A stretch of 12,644 nt of DNA from Bacteroidota bacterium (GTDB lineage Bacteria; Bacteroidota; Bacteroidia; UBA7662), in NCBI GenBank assembly GCA_016868485.1, contig VGGT01000027.1, positions 1 through 12,644 on the forward strand, in the 5' to 3' direction. Shown here one piece after another: positions 1 to 6,532 of this stretch; position 1 is the stretch's first letter; every line of letters starts with the position of its first letter. The notes under the pieces are model-generated. The model did no database searches. It had not been told where the DNA came from and saw only the letters and a program-made list of their open reading frames with translations. The position numbers and the translations under genes are program-made.

Positions 1-659
1 CAGGGCGGGCAGAAACGCCAATCGACCCGGTCTTCATCATGCGCTACCTACTGCTTTCGGCCGCCATCGGTTTGATTTGGTGGATGAGTGCCCCCCTAGG
101 GCTGTTGGTTTTCTTGATCTACTCGGCCTGGCATTTTGGGGAAACGGAGTACCAATCATCACACGAATCAAGCGGTTTCCGCAGCTTCCTCTGGGGGCTT
201 TTCATGCTCGGATTGGTGTTGGGAACGCATCCCACCGAAACCACACAAATTCTAGCGGAAATGAAGGTGGACCTTCCCTTTACCCTTCAAAGTCATTGGG
301 GATGGGGATGCATGCTTGGGTTGATGGCGTTGAATATGGGGCGCGGCCTCAGGCCATTTCTGGGGGGCTTATATGCGCTGACATTGCCTTTTATTCCCCT
401 GCTCCATGCATTTGGCCTTTATTTTCTGTTCGATCACAGCTACAAAAGTGCGCTGCAAATAGGGGGGCGGCTTCAGGTTCATTACGGGAAGTTGTATATG
501 AAAGCCATCCCGTTCACCCTCGGCGCCGTTCTGTTGGGGTGTGGATTTTATGCCTTCAATGTTTGGCAAACGGAAGGCGCTACCGGACTATTTTTTATTT
601 TGTTATCCTGCCTGAGTTTTCCACATGTCTTGGCCATGACCCGCTTCTACCGGAAATAA
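1..659 (+). CDS. blh: Brp/Blh-type beta-carotene 15,15'-dioxygenase, 5'-truncated by the window edge
   Basis: Integral membrane enzyme that cleaves beta-carotene into two retinal molecules, typically to supply a rhodopsin. The reading frame is open to the left edge (first full codon at base 3), so the ATG at 39 is probably internal. About 218 codons are present, against roughly 260-330 in the family, and the N-terminal His-containing region is missing. Counting from the ATG at 39, family signatures seen are SAWHFGE (His32), YFLFDHSYKS (His133) and a C-terminal LSFPHVLAM (His196), set in strongly hydrophobic segments (about 4-30, 50-62, 88-100, 107-131, 156-173, 183-192). These His residues are the expected iron-ligand positions. 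The position four after His133 is Ser137; as I recall, characterised marine Blh has a second His there. The gene converges on tadA, and its last four codons lie in the first copy of a tandem repeat. Family assignment is fairly sure; activity is not. Confidence 0.82.
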   Translation, partial: GRAETPIDPVFIMRYLLLSAAIGLIWWMSAPLGLLVFLIYSAWHFGETEYQSSHESSGFRSFLWGLFMLGLVLGTHPTETTQILAEMKVDLPFTLQSHWGWGCMLGLMALNMGRGLRPFLGGLYALTLPFIPLLHAFGLYFLFDHSYKSALQIGGRLQVHYGKLYMKAIPFTLGAVLLGCGFYAFNVWQTEGATGLFFILLSCLSFPHVLAMTRFYRK

Positions 660-782
660 TCCAAAAAAAACACCTGTCTATCGACGCCTTTTCTACAGGA
701 AATAATCCAAAAAAAACACCTGGTTTATCGACGCCTTTTCTACCGGAAATAATCCAAAAAACACCTGGTCTATCGACCCCTT
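645..782. repeat. 46-bp tandem repeat, three copies, spanning the blh/tadA stop-stop junction
   Basis: Three direct copies of 46, 47 and 45 bases start at 645, 691 and 738, each opening TTCTAC[C/A]GGAAATAATCC. A degenerate fourth start (TTCGAGCGG) is at 783, inside tadA. Copies differ by a few substitutions, one missing G (copy 1), and A-run lengths of 8, 8 and 6. The first copy contains the blh end (Phe-Tyr-Arg-Lys-stop); the third contains, on the other strand, the tadA stop (770-772). The unit is therefore the ancestral junction between two convergent genes, copied in tandem. Changing the copy number would alter neither protein. No GC-rich hairpin followed by a T-run is visible, so I do not call it a terminator. 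Confidence 0.9.
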
Positions 783-1216
783 TTCGAGCGGAAAAATGCC
801 TGGAGCAGATCGGCCGATTCCTGCGCCATTAGGCCGCCTTCAAAGCGTGTTTTGGGATGCAATAGGGGCCCAACACGACTAAACCCACGTTTTGGGTCAT
901 GGGCACCCCATACGACCCTGCCGATTTGGGTCCAATACAAAGCGCCTGCGCACATCACACAAGGCTCTAAAGTGACATACAAGGTGGCCTCTGTGAGGTA
1001 TTTACCCCCCAAATCATGAGCTGCGGCCGTAATGGCCTGCATTTCCGCGTGGGCCGTCACATCATGCAAACGCTCCGTGAGGTTGTGGCCCTTCCCCAAT
1101 AATCGTTGACCCACAACCACCACAGCCCCAACCGGTACCTCACCGGCATCGCGGGCAGCTAAGGCCTGTTGGAAAGCCTGCCGCATCCAATGCGCATCAT
1201 CGAAGGGGTTTAGCAT
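770..1216 (-). CDS. tadA: tRNA-specific adenosine deaminase TadA
   Basis: Cytosolic zinc enzyme that deaminates the wobble adenosine (A34) of tRNA-Arg(ACG) to inosine, so that one tRNA can read several arginine codons. The 148-residue length is normal. The cytidine/deoxycytidylate deaminase signature is complete: TAHAEMQAI gives zinc ligand His56 and proton-shuttling Glu58, and EPCVMCAGAL gives Cys86 and Cys89. EVPVGAVVV (26-34) is typical of the N-terminal strand. The frame extends to a TTG at 1222, but the ATG at 1216 gives a normal N-terminus and is preferred. No Shine-Dalgarno sequence precedes it. The gene is divergent from aspS and convergent with blh; the last six residues (SKRGR region) are encoded within or beside the repeat copies at 738-791. 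It is normally an essential gene. Confidence 0.95.
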   Translation of the reverse strand: MLNPFDDAHWMRQAFQQALAARDAGEVPVGAVVVVGQRLLGKGHNLTERLHDVTAHAEMQAITAAAHDLGGKYLTEATLYVTLEPCVMCAGALYWTQIGRVVWGAHDPKRGFSRVGPLLHPKTRFEGGLMAQESADLLQAFFRSKRGR

Positions 1217-1268
1217 AACCAACTACAACAAAAATGAACCAAAACGGAACGAGATCACCATTATTTTG

Positions 1269-1276
1269 CAAAAATA
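1269..1276 (-). promoter_or_regulatory. Possible Bacteroidota -7 element for tadA
   Basis: On the minus strand this reads TATTTTTG, an exact match to the Bacteroidota -7 consensus TAnnTTTG, and lies 52 bases upstream of the tadA ATG. I see no TTTG -33 element at the usual 19-21 base spacing (the nearest is a TTTA 14 bases away), so this is only a candidate. The rest of 1217-1383, between this site and the repeat array, holds no recognisable gene, hairpin or RNA. The closest plus-strand match, GATTTTTG at 1334-1341, has one mismatch and could serve aspS. Confidence 0.35.
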
Positions 1277-1383
1277 TAGGCAGATAGCGATAAATCACGC
1301 CTGAGCATGTATGGAAAATGAAACATGAATCACGATTTTTGAGCCCCGAAAGTACGTGATGCATCATCCCCAACGAATTCAAT

Positions 1384-1576
1384 AGAATCCAATAGACTCC
1401 ACAAGAATCGACAGACCCATTTAGAATAGACCAGACCTAATTAGAATAGACCATACCCATTTAGAATCCAACAGACTCCACAATAATCCAACCGACTCCA
1501 CTAGAATCGACAGACCCATTTAGAATCCAACCGACTCCACCAGAATAGACCAGACCCATTTAGAATCCAACAGACT
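1384..1576 (+). repeat. Ten-unit 19-20 bp tandem array directly upstream of aspS
   Basis: Units start at 1384, 1404, 1423, 1443, 1463, 1483, 1503, 1522, 1542 and 1562. All begin AGAAT except the sixth (ATAAT). There are two flavours: A, AGAATCCAA[C/T][A/C]GACTCCAC, and B, AGAAT[C/A]GAC(C)AGACCCATTT. Their order is A B B B A A B A B A. The tenth unit is cut off by the aspS ATG at 1577, with no spacer. The plus strand is rich in A and C and poor in G, so a transcript would be nearly unstructured. A unit length not divisible by three and an in-frame stop at 1502-1504 rule out a coding extension of aspS. There are no unique spacers, so it is not CRISPR. Function is unknown; it would form most of the aspS leader if the promoter lies upstream. 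Confidence 0.92.
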
Positions 1577-3325
1577 ATGCTACGAACCCACACCTGCGGC
1601 GAATTGAGAATGAAACATGCCGAAAGTTCAGTTACCCTCTGCGGCTGGGTAAGTCGGGTGCGCGACAAAGGCGGGATGCTCTGGATCGACCTGCGAGACC
1701 GCTACGGCATCACCCAATTGATGGCCGAGGAGGGACAAACAGCCCCCGAGCTGCTTCAGGCCCTTCGGTCGCTCGGACGCGAGTTTGTAGTTCAGGCGGA
1801 GGGCACCGTGGTGAAACGCTATGCCCCCAACGACAAAATGCCCACAGGCGACATAGAAATACGGGTGGAGCGAATCAACCTACTCAATCCCTCCAAACTC
1901 CCGCCTTTTTTGGTCGACGACGAGACCGATGGAGGCGATGACCTGCGGATGCAATACCGCTACATCGACCTGCGCAGGCAACCTGTGCGCTCCAAGTTGG
2001 AATTGCGCCACCGCATGGCCCAGGAAGTGCGCCGATACCTTGATGAACGCGCATTTCTGGAGGTGGAAACACCCGTGCTCATCAAAAGTACCCCCGAAGG
2101 AGCCCGCGATTTTGTGGTGCCCTCCCGCCTGCACAACGGCGAATTCTACGCCTTGCCCCAATCGCCCCAAACCTTCAAACAGCTGTTGATGGTGGGCGGC
2201 TTCGACCGCTATTTCCAGATTGTGAAATGCTTCCGCGATGAAGACCTAAGGGCCGACCGCCAGCCCGAATTCACCCAAATCGATTGCGAAATGTCGTTCG
2301 TGGAGCGCGAAGACATCCTCCAGACCTTCGAAGGACTCCTACTTCATCTACTCAAAACCATAAAGGGGGTGGAATTGCCGCCCCTGCCCCGACTGAGCTT
2401 TCACGAGGCCATGATGCGGTATGGCAACGATAAACCCGATATCCGATTCGGCATGGAATTGGTGCACCTTAAAGGGTATGGCCATGACCACACCTCCGGC
2501 GTTGATTTCGGCGTATTCGATACAGCGGAACGGGTGGTGGGCATTCCCCTATCCGGCGGTGCAGAATACACCCGCAAGCAACTCGACGAGCTCACCGAAT
2601 GGGTCAAAAGACCACAGATCGGCATGAAAGGCATGGTGTGGATGCGGGTAGAGGCCGACGGCAGCCTCAAATCGAGTGTCGATAAGTTCTACAACACCGA
2701 TCGATTGCAGTCGTGGCGCGAAGCGGCCCAGCTCCAAGCAGGCGATTTATTGCTGCTGGTGGCGGGAAGCGACAGCCTCACCATGAAGGCGGCCAGTGCG
2801 CTCAGGCTTGAGCTGGGCGAGCGACTGGGCTTGCGTCGGGCGGATGAATTTCAGGCCCTGTGGGTGGTCGACTTCCCCCTCTTGGAGTGGGATGAAGAAT
2901 CGGCCCGGTGGATGGCTATGCACCACCCCTTTACGTCGCCTATACCGGAGCACATCGATCTGCTGACTCAATCGCCAGGGGCTGTGCTCGCCAATGCCTA
3001 CGACTTGGTATTGAACGGCAACGAAGTGGGCGGCGGCTCCATCCGAATCCACGACCGCAGCCTGCAGGCGCAACTATTCGAAGCCTTGGGCTTCTCACCC
3101 GAAGAGGCGAACCAGAAATTCGGGTTCTTGTTGAATGCCTTCGAGTTTGGTGCGCCACCACACGGGGGGATCGCTCTTGGGTTCGATCGCCTCTGCGCCC
3201 TGATGGGTGGGAGTGAAAGCATTCGCGACTTTATTGCGTTTCCCAAGAACAACGCGGGTCGCGATGTCATGATCGATGCACCGGGGCCCATCGACGCGCA
3301 GCAGCGCCGCGAGCTCGGTTTGTGA
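1577..3325 (+). CDS. aspS: Aspartate--tRNA ligase (AspRS), bacterial type
   Basis: Charges tRNA-Asp with aspartate in the cytosol. At 582 residues it is a full-length bacterial class IIb enzyme. The N-terminus MLRTHTCGEL matches the family start, fixing the ATG at 1577. Domains: N-terminal anticodon-binding OB fold (about 15-105, with IDLRDRYGITQ at 37-47), catalytic core with YALPQSPQ (191-198, the flipping-loop region) and motif 2 FRDEDLRADRQPEFTQID (219-236), the bacterial GAD insertion (about 290-400), and motif 3 GIALGFDRL (531-539) near the C-terminus, followed by FPKNNAGRD. Residue 31 in the OB-fold loop (RDKGG) is Lys, where Leu or His is associated with tRNA-Asp-only versus dual Asp/Asn specificity in studied proteins; specificity cannot be called. 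The array immediately upstream is unusual. gmd follows on the same strand after 123 bases. Confidence 0.98.
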   Translation: MLRTHTCGELRMKHAESSVTLCGWVSRVRDKGGMLWIDLRDRYGITQLMAEEGQTAPELLQALRSLGREFVVQAEGTVVKRYAPNDKMPTGDIEIRVERINLLNPSKLPPFLVDDETDGGDDLRMQYRYIDLRRQPVRSKLELRHRMAQEVRRYLDERAFLEVETPVLIKSTPEGARDFVVPSRLHNGEFYALPQSPQTFKQLLMVGGFDRYFQIVKCFRDEDLRADRQPEFTQIDCEMSFVEREDILQTFEGLLLHLLKTIKGVELPPLPRLSFHEAMMRYGNDKPDIRFGMELVHLKGYGHDHTSGVDFGVFDTAERVVGIPLSGGAEYTRKQLDELTEWVKRPQIGMKGMVWMRVEADGSLKSSVDKFYNTDRLQSWREAAQLQAGDLLLLVAGSDSLTMKAASALRLELGERLGLRRADEFQALWVVDFPLLEWDEESARWMAMHHPFTSPIPEHIDLLTQSPGAVLANAYDLVLNGNEVGGGSIRIHDRSLQAQLFEALGFSPEEANQKFGFLLNAFEFGAPPHGGIALGFDRLCALMGGSESIRDFIAFPKNNAGRDVMIDAPGPIDAQQRRELGL

Positions 3326-3342
3326 GTATATGATTCACGAGA

Positions 3343-3362
3343 ACAACGTATTTTTACGTTGT
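3343..3362 (+). terminator. Perfect 8-bp inverted repeat after aspS, possible terminator
   Basis: ACAACGTA, a TTTT loop, then TACGTTGT: eight perfect pairs, starting 18 bases after the aspS stop. The stem is AT-rich and no T-run follows (next bases AGAACC), so it lacks the form of a standard intrinsic terminator. It could be a weak terminator, an RNA 3'-end stabiliser or a binding site. It separates aspS from the gmd promoter. Confidence 0.35.
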
Positions 3363-3397
3363 AGAACCGTATCAATAAAGGATGACTGCCGATTTCG

Positions 3398-3405
3398 TAT
3401 CTTTG
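3398..3405 (+). promoter_or_regulatory. Bacteroidota -7 promoter element for gmd
   Basis: TATCTTTG matches TAnnTTTG exactly and lies 43 bases upstream of the gmd ATG. A near-match, CATCTTTG, follows at 3419-3426. No TTTG -33 element is present at 19-21 bases upstream, so strength is uncertain. Its position after the inverted repeat at 3343-3362 suggests that gmd is transcribed separately from aspS. Confidence 0.5.
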
Positions 3406-3448
3406 TCTTTTGGCGTAACATCTTTGGCATAAAAGTAGCCCCAACACC

Positions 3449-4588
3449 ATGAAAACCGCACTCATTACGGGCATCACCGGACAAGACGGTGCCTACCTCA
3501 CCGAACTGCTTCTCGATAAAGGATACTTCGTGCACGGCATCAAACGCCGCGCCTCTCTATTTAATACCGACCGCATCGATCACCTCTACCAAGACCCCCA
3601 CCAAACGGGGCGTAGGCTGCAGCTACACTACGGCGATTTGACCGACAGCACCAACCTCATCCGCATCATTCAAGAAACCAAGCCCGACGAGATCTACAAC
3701 CTCGCCGCCATGAGTCATGTGAAGGTGAGCTTCGACACCCCAGAGTATACCGCCAATGCGGATGGTATTGGAACACTCCGTTTGCTTGAAGCATTGCGTA
3801 TTTGTGGACTCGAAAAGCACACCCGGATTTACCAAGCGTCTACATCCGAACTCTACGGATTGGTTCAGGAAGTGCCCCAAAGCGAAAAGACGCCATTTTA
3901 TCCGCGGTCGCCCTATGGTGTGGCCAAGCTATACGCCTATTGGATTACGGTCAACTACCGAGAGGCCTACGGTATGTTTGCCAGCAATGGAATCTTGTTC
4001 AACCACGAATCACCCCTCCGAGGGGAGACGTTCGTGACCCGCAAAATCACCCGGGCTGCCGCCAAGATTTTATTGGGGATGCAGGAAAACCTATACATGG
4101 GCAATCTTGACGCGCAACGCGACTGGGGTCATGCACGCGATTATGTGGAGGCCATGTACCTCATTCTGCAGCAATCGGAACCCGACGACTTCGTGATCGC
4201 TACCGGTGTCACCACCTACGTGCGCGATTTCATCCGCATGGCCTTCGACCGATTGGGCATGGAATTGGAATTTAAAGGCGAAGGGGTCAACGAGATCGCC
4301 GTGCTGGCTGGTGTTAACCGCGCACGACTAGAAGAACTTGGGGTTGAAGATGTTTCGCACCTCAAAACCGGAACCCAATTGGTGGGTGTCGATCCCCGGT
4401 ATTTCCGTCCGACCGAGGTTGAACTCCTCATTGGTGATGCCACCAAGGCCAGGCAGAAACTCGGTTGGAAACCCCGTCATACCCTCTCCGACTTGGTGGA
4501 GGATATGATACAGAGTGATCTGAAGATCATGCAGCGCGAAAAATTCTTGCACGAGGGCGGATTCAATGTCCTCCATCAGCACGAATAG
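3449..4588 (+). CDS. gmd: GDP-mannose 4,6-dehydratase
   Basis: Cytosolic short-chain dehydrogenase/reductase-fold enzyme that converts GDP-mannose to GDP-4-keto-6-deoxy-mannose using tightly bound NADP. The product feeds GDP-L-fucose, GDP-rhamnose or related deoxysugars for surface polysaccharide. The 379 residues match the family length. Seen: Rossmann nucleotide motif GITGQDGAYL (8-17), YNLAAMSHVKVSF (83-95), catalytic Thr132 and Glu134 in ASTSELYG, the Tyr156-x3-Lys160 pair in SPYGVAK, the family signature FNHESPLRGETFVTRKI (184-200) and DPRYFRPTEVE near the C-terminus. The ATG at 3449 places the glycine-rich loop at the expected distance. The usual partner fcl (GDP-L-fucose synthase) is absent: the downstream neighbour is a convergent peptidase gene 26 bases away. 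It appears monocistronic with its own promoter. Confidence 0.97.
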   Translation: MKTALITGITGQDGAYLTELLLDKGYFVHGIKRRASLFNTDRIDHLYQDPHQTGRRLQLHYGDLTDSTNLIRIIQETKPDEIYNLAAMSHVKVSFDTPEYTANADGIGTLRLLEALRICGLEKHTRIYQASTSELYGLVQEVPQSEKTPFYPRSPYGVAKLYAYWITVNYREAYGMFASNGILFNHESPLRGETFVTRKITRAAAKILLGMQENLYMGNLDAQRDWGHARDYVEAMYLILQQSEPDDFVIATGVTTYVRDFIRMAFDRLGMELEFKGEGVNEIAVLAGVNRARLEELGVEDVSHLKTGTQLVGVDPRYFRPTEVELLIGDATKARQKLGWKPRHTLSDLVEDMIQSDLKIMQREKFLHEGGFNVLHQHE

Positions 4589-4614
4589 GCACTACGCTTC
4601 CTCGCACCCCACGA

Positions 4615-6492
4615 CTACTCTTCCTTCCACCCCAAGAGGGCATCTACACTGTGGCTGGCCACGGAGTGGTAGTTCGGGCGCGCCTGCTTGTATAGTTCAC
4701 GTGCGCGGTCTATCTGACCGGTTTCTTTTAAGGCTTTATAGAGGGGCATAATGAACTTCCGCCGGCCAATACGGGTCATATAGGCCGCCATTGCCTCTGA
4801 ACATAAGCGTTGATTGCCGTAGCTCGGCGCGAAGCGAATCACCCATTGGTACCATACGCAACCGATTTCGGCATTCGGTGTGCCCGTAAACCTAAACCGC
4901 CGATCCAATTCTGCGGCCGCCAGGGAGTCCCGCTCATCGAGTTGACGGATGAAGTAAACCCATTCGTGGGTGCTCCAGGCATCGATTTCACTGGGTAAAG
5001 CCAGAGGGTCTCCATTGCGCCAAAGGTCTAGGCTGGAGTCAACTGCGGCAAAGCGAGTCGAAAGGGGGGGCGGACAATTCACAGGCAGTCCCGTTCCGTA
5101 AACCCATTCCTGTACCCCAATAATACGCTCATCTTCTGTGCTGAGCAGGCTGTCGAGGCGCGACAAAAACGCCTCTGTATGCATGCTCTTGAAGGCATTT
5201 TCGTGAAAATACGTCTTTAAAAATGCATCCCAACGGGCCCGACCGATCGTCTGCTCGATCAGCAACAAGAAGTGATAGCCCTTGTCGTAGGCGATTGGCC
5301 CCACCCCGTCATCTGGATCTTCGCCACGCATATGCGCCGCCAAGCGGGTCTTCTGCTCCTGTCCACCCAGGGTGAGGCTTTTCACCTCCTCCAAAACATC
5401 GGCATGGGCAATGGCCGACAACATCGCCGCGTACTCGGAGCCGTAGAGGGCTTCCATGATCCGCATTTCTACATAGACCGTAAAACCCTCGTTGAGCCAA
5501 AAATCGTCCCAGGTAGCATTGGTCACCAAATTACCACTCCATGAATGGGCGAGTTCGTGCGCAATGAGCGACACCAACGAACGATCACCTGTGATGATGG
5601 TAGGCGTGGCAAAGGTGAGCCTTGGGTTTTCCATACCACCAAACGGAAACGATGGAGGCAGAACCAACACATCGTAGCGCCCCCATACATAAGGTCCATA
5701 CAGCGATTCAGTGGTCGAAAGCATCTGTTCCATATCGGCAAACTCGTGTACAGCGCGCTCCAACATCGCAGGCTCGGCATACACACCGGTTCGCTCGCCC
5801 AAAGACCGAAATTCCAACTTCCCCACAGCCAAGGCCATCAAATAGGCCGGCACCGGTTCATTCATGCGGAAAGAATAGCGACCATCGGCCCGGGTTTCGG
5901 TGGGATTCTCCGCACTCATCAGCGCCAAAAGGCCCGGGGGAACGTCCAGCTCGGCGGTGTAGCGGAAGCGTTGACCCGGACTATCCATACACGGAATCCA
6001 GGTCCGTGCGAGGATTGATTGGCTCTGGGTAAACAAATAGGGATGCTGACCCCCCTCTGTTTGCGATGCCGGCAACCATTGCAAGGCGCGGGCCCCCTTC
6101 CGTGTGCTGTAATGGATGCGCACCCGTTCGGTGGGTTGATGGAGCGAAACTTCCAAAGCTTGCCCCAACAATGCATCGTGCGTTCCCAGGCTAAACGGCA
6201 AGGCCTGGCCATCGCCCTCTACGGAATGGATGTCGAGGCCGTAGGTATCGAGGATCAGCACAGAGGCATGTCCGGCCACCAGAAACCAGTCGGCCGAGCC
6301 ACTCAGTGTTTGTGCGTCGAAATCGACCTTCAGGCTCAGGTGCAAGGAATCGACACGTGTTTCGTGTGGGTTGGAATAGGAATGGGGGTCAGGTTTATGC
6401 ATAGGAGGATTAGAAAACCACTGGCATCCGGGCATCAACAGAAGCAATGCGACAAAAAAGAAGGAATCCCATTTTGGTGGCGAACCGGTCAT
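4615..6492 (-). CDS. M1-family aminopeptidase lipoprotein, leukotriene A4 hydrolase-like
   Basis: Zinc metallopeptidase that removes N-terminal residues from peptides, predicted to be lipid-anchored in the envelope. The frame extends to a TTG at 6498; the ATG at 6492 is preferred and gives 625 residues with a lipoprotein signal (FFFVALLLLMPGC, Cys23). No acidic surface-export signal follows the Cys (QWFSNPP), so a periplasm-facing anchor is more likely. Motifs: substrate-binding GGMEN (285-289), HELAH (His312, Glu313, His316) and the third zinc ligand Glu335 in LNEGF, then YDKGYHFL, a plausible catalytic Tyr region. The C-terminal third resembles the LTA4-hydrolase helical domain: GRRKFIMPL aligns with GRMKFTRPL of the human enzyme, whose Arg and Lys bind the substrate carboxylate. 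It is the last gene of the minus-strand run, 40 bases after the M23 gene. No epoxide hydrolase role is implied. Confidence 0.93.
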   Translation of the reverse strand: MTGSPPKWDSFFFVALLLLMPGCQWFSNPPMHKPDPHSYSNPHETRVDSLHLSLKVDFDAQTLSGSADWFLVAGHASVLILDTYGLDIHSVEGDGQALPFSLGTHDALLGQALEVSLHQPTERVRIHYSTRKGARALQWLPASQTEGGQHPYLFTQSQSILARTWIPCMDSPGQRFRYTAELDVPPGLLALMSAENPTETRADGRYSFRMNEPVPAYLMALAVGKLEFRSLGERTGVYAEPAMLERAVHEFADMEQMLSTTESLYGPYVWGRYDVLVLPPSFPFGGMENPRLTFATPTIITGDRSLVSLIAHELAHSWSGNLVTNATWDDFWLNEGFTVYVEMRIMEALYGSEYAAMLSAIAHADVLEEVKSLTLGGQEQKTRLAAHMRGEDPDDGVGPIAYDKGYHFLLLIEQTIGRARWDAFLKTYFHENAFKSMHTEAFLSRLDSLLSTEDERIIGVQEWVYGTGLPVNCPPPLSTRFAAVDSSLDLWRNGDPLALPSEIDAWSTHEWVYFIRQLDERDSLAAAELDRRFRFTGTPNAEIGCVWYQWVIRFAPSYGNQRLCSEAMAAYMTRIGRRKFIMPLYKALKETGQIDRARELYKQARPNYHSVASHSVDALLGWKEE

Positions 6493-6532
6493 GATCAAAA
6501 ATACATGATTATCATTCAGCTACCTCCCTCAG

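Noticed and set aside
645..782. 46-bp repeats as a bidirectional intrinsic terminator
   Set aside because: T-runs exist on the minus strand, but no GC-rich hairpin precedes them; only 4-bp stems can be drawn.
77..832. 251-codon open frame across blh and the 46-bp repeat
   Set aside because: It is out of frame with the clear Brp/Blh protein, and its C-terminal part is only translated tandem repeat.
1317..1327. AATGAAACATG also found inside aspS (1610-1620)
   Set aside because: An 11-base coincidence in A-rich sequence; no flanking similarity and no paired structure.
1318..1359. 13-codon plus-strand frame (ATG to TGA) before the array as an aspS leader peptide
   Set aside because: No Asp codon run, no attenuator hairpin and no ribosome site; such short frames arise by chance.
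1197..1382. Small minus-strand open frame upstream of tadA
   Set aside because: It overlaps the tadA start, has no recognisable features and probably covers the tadA promoter.
1384..1576. Repeat array as a CRISPR
   Set aside because: Units are 19-20 bp and directly contiguous, with no unique spacers, and there are no cas genes nearby.
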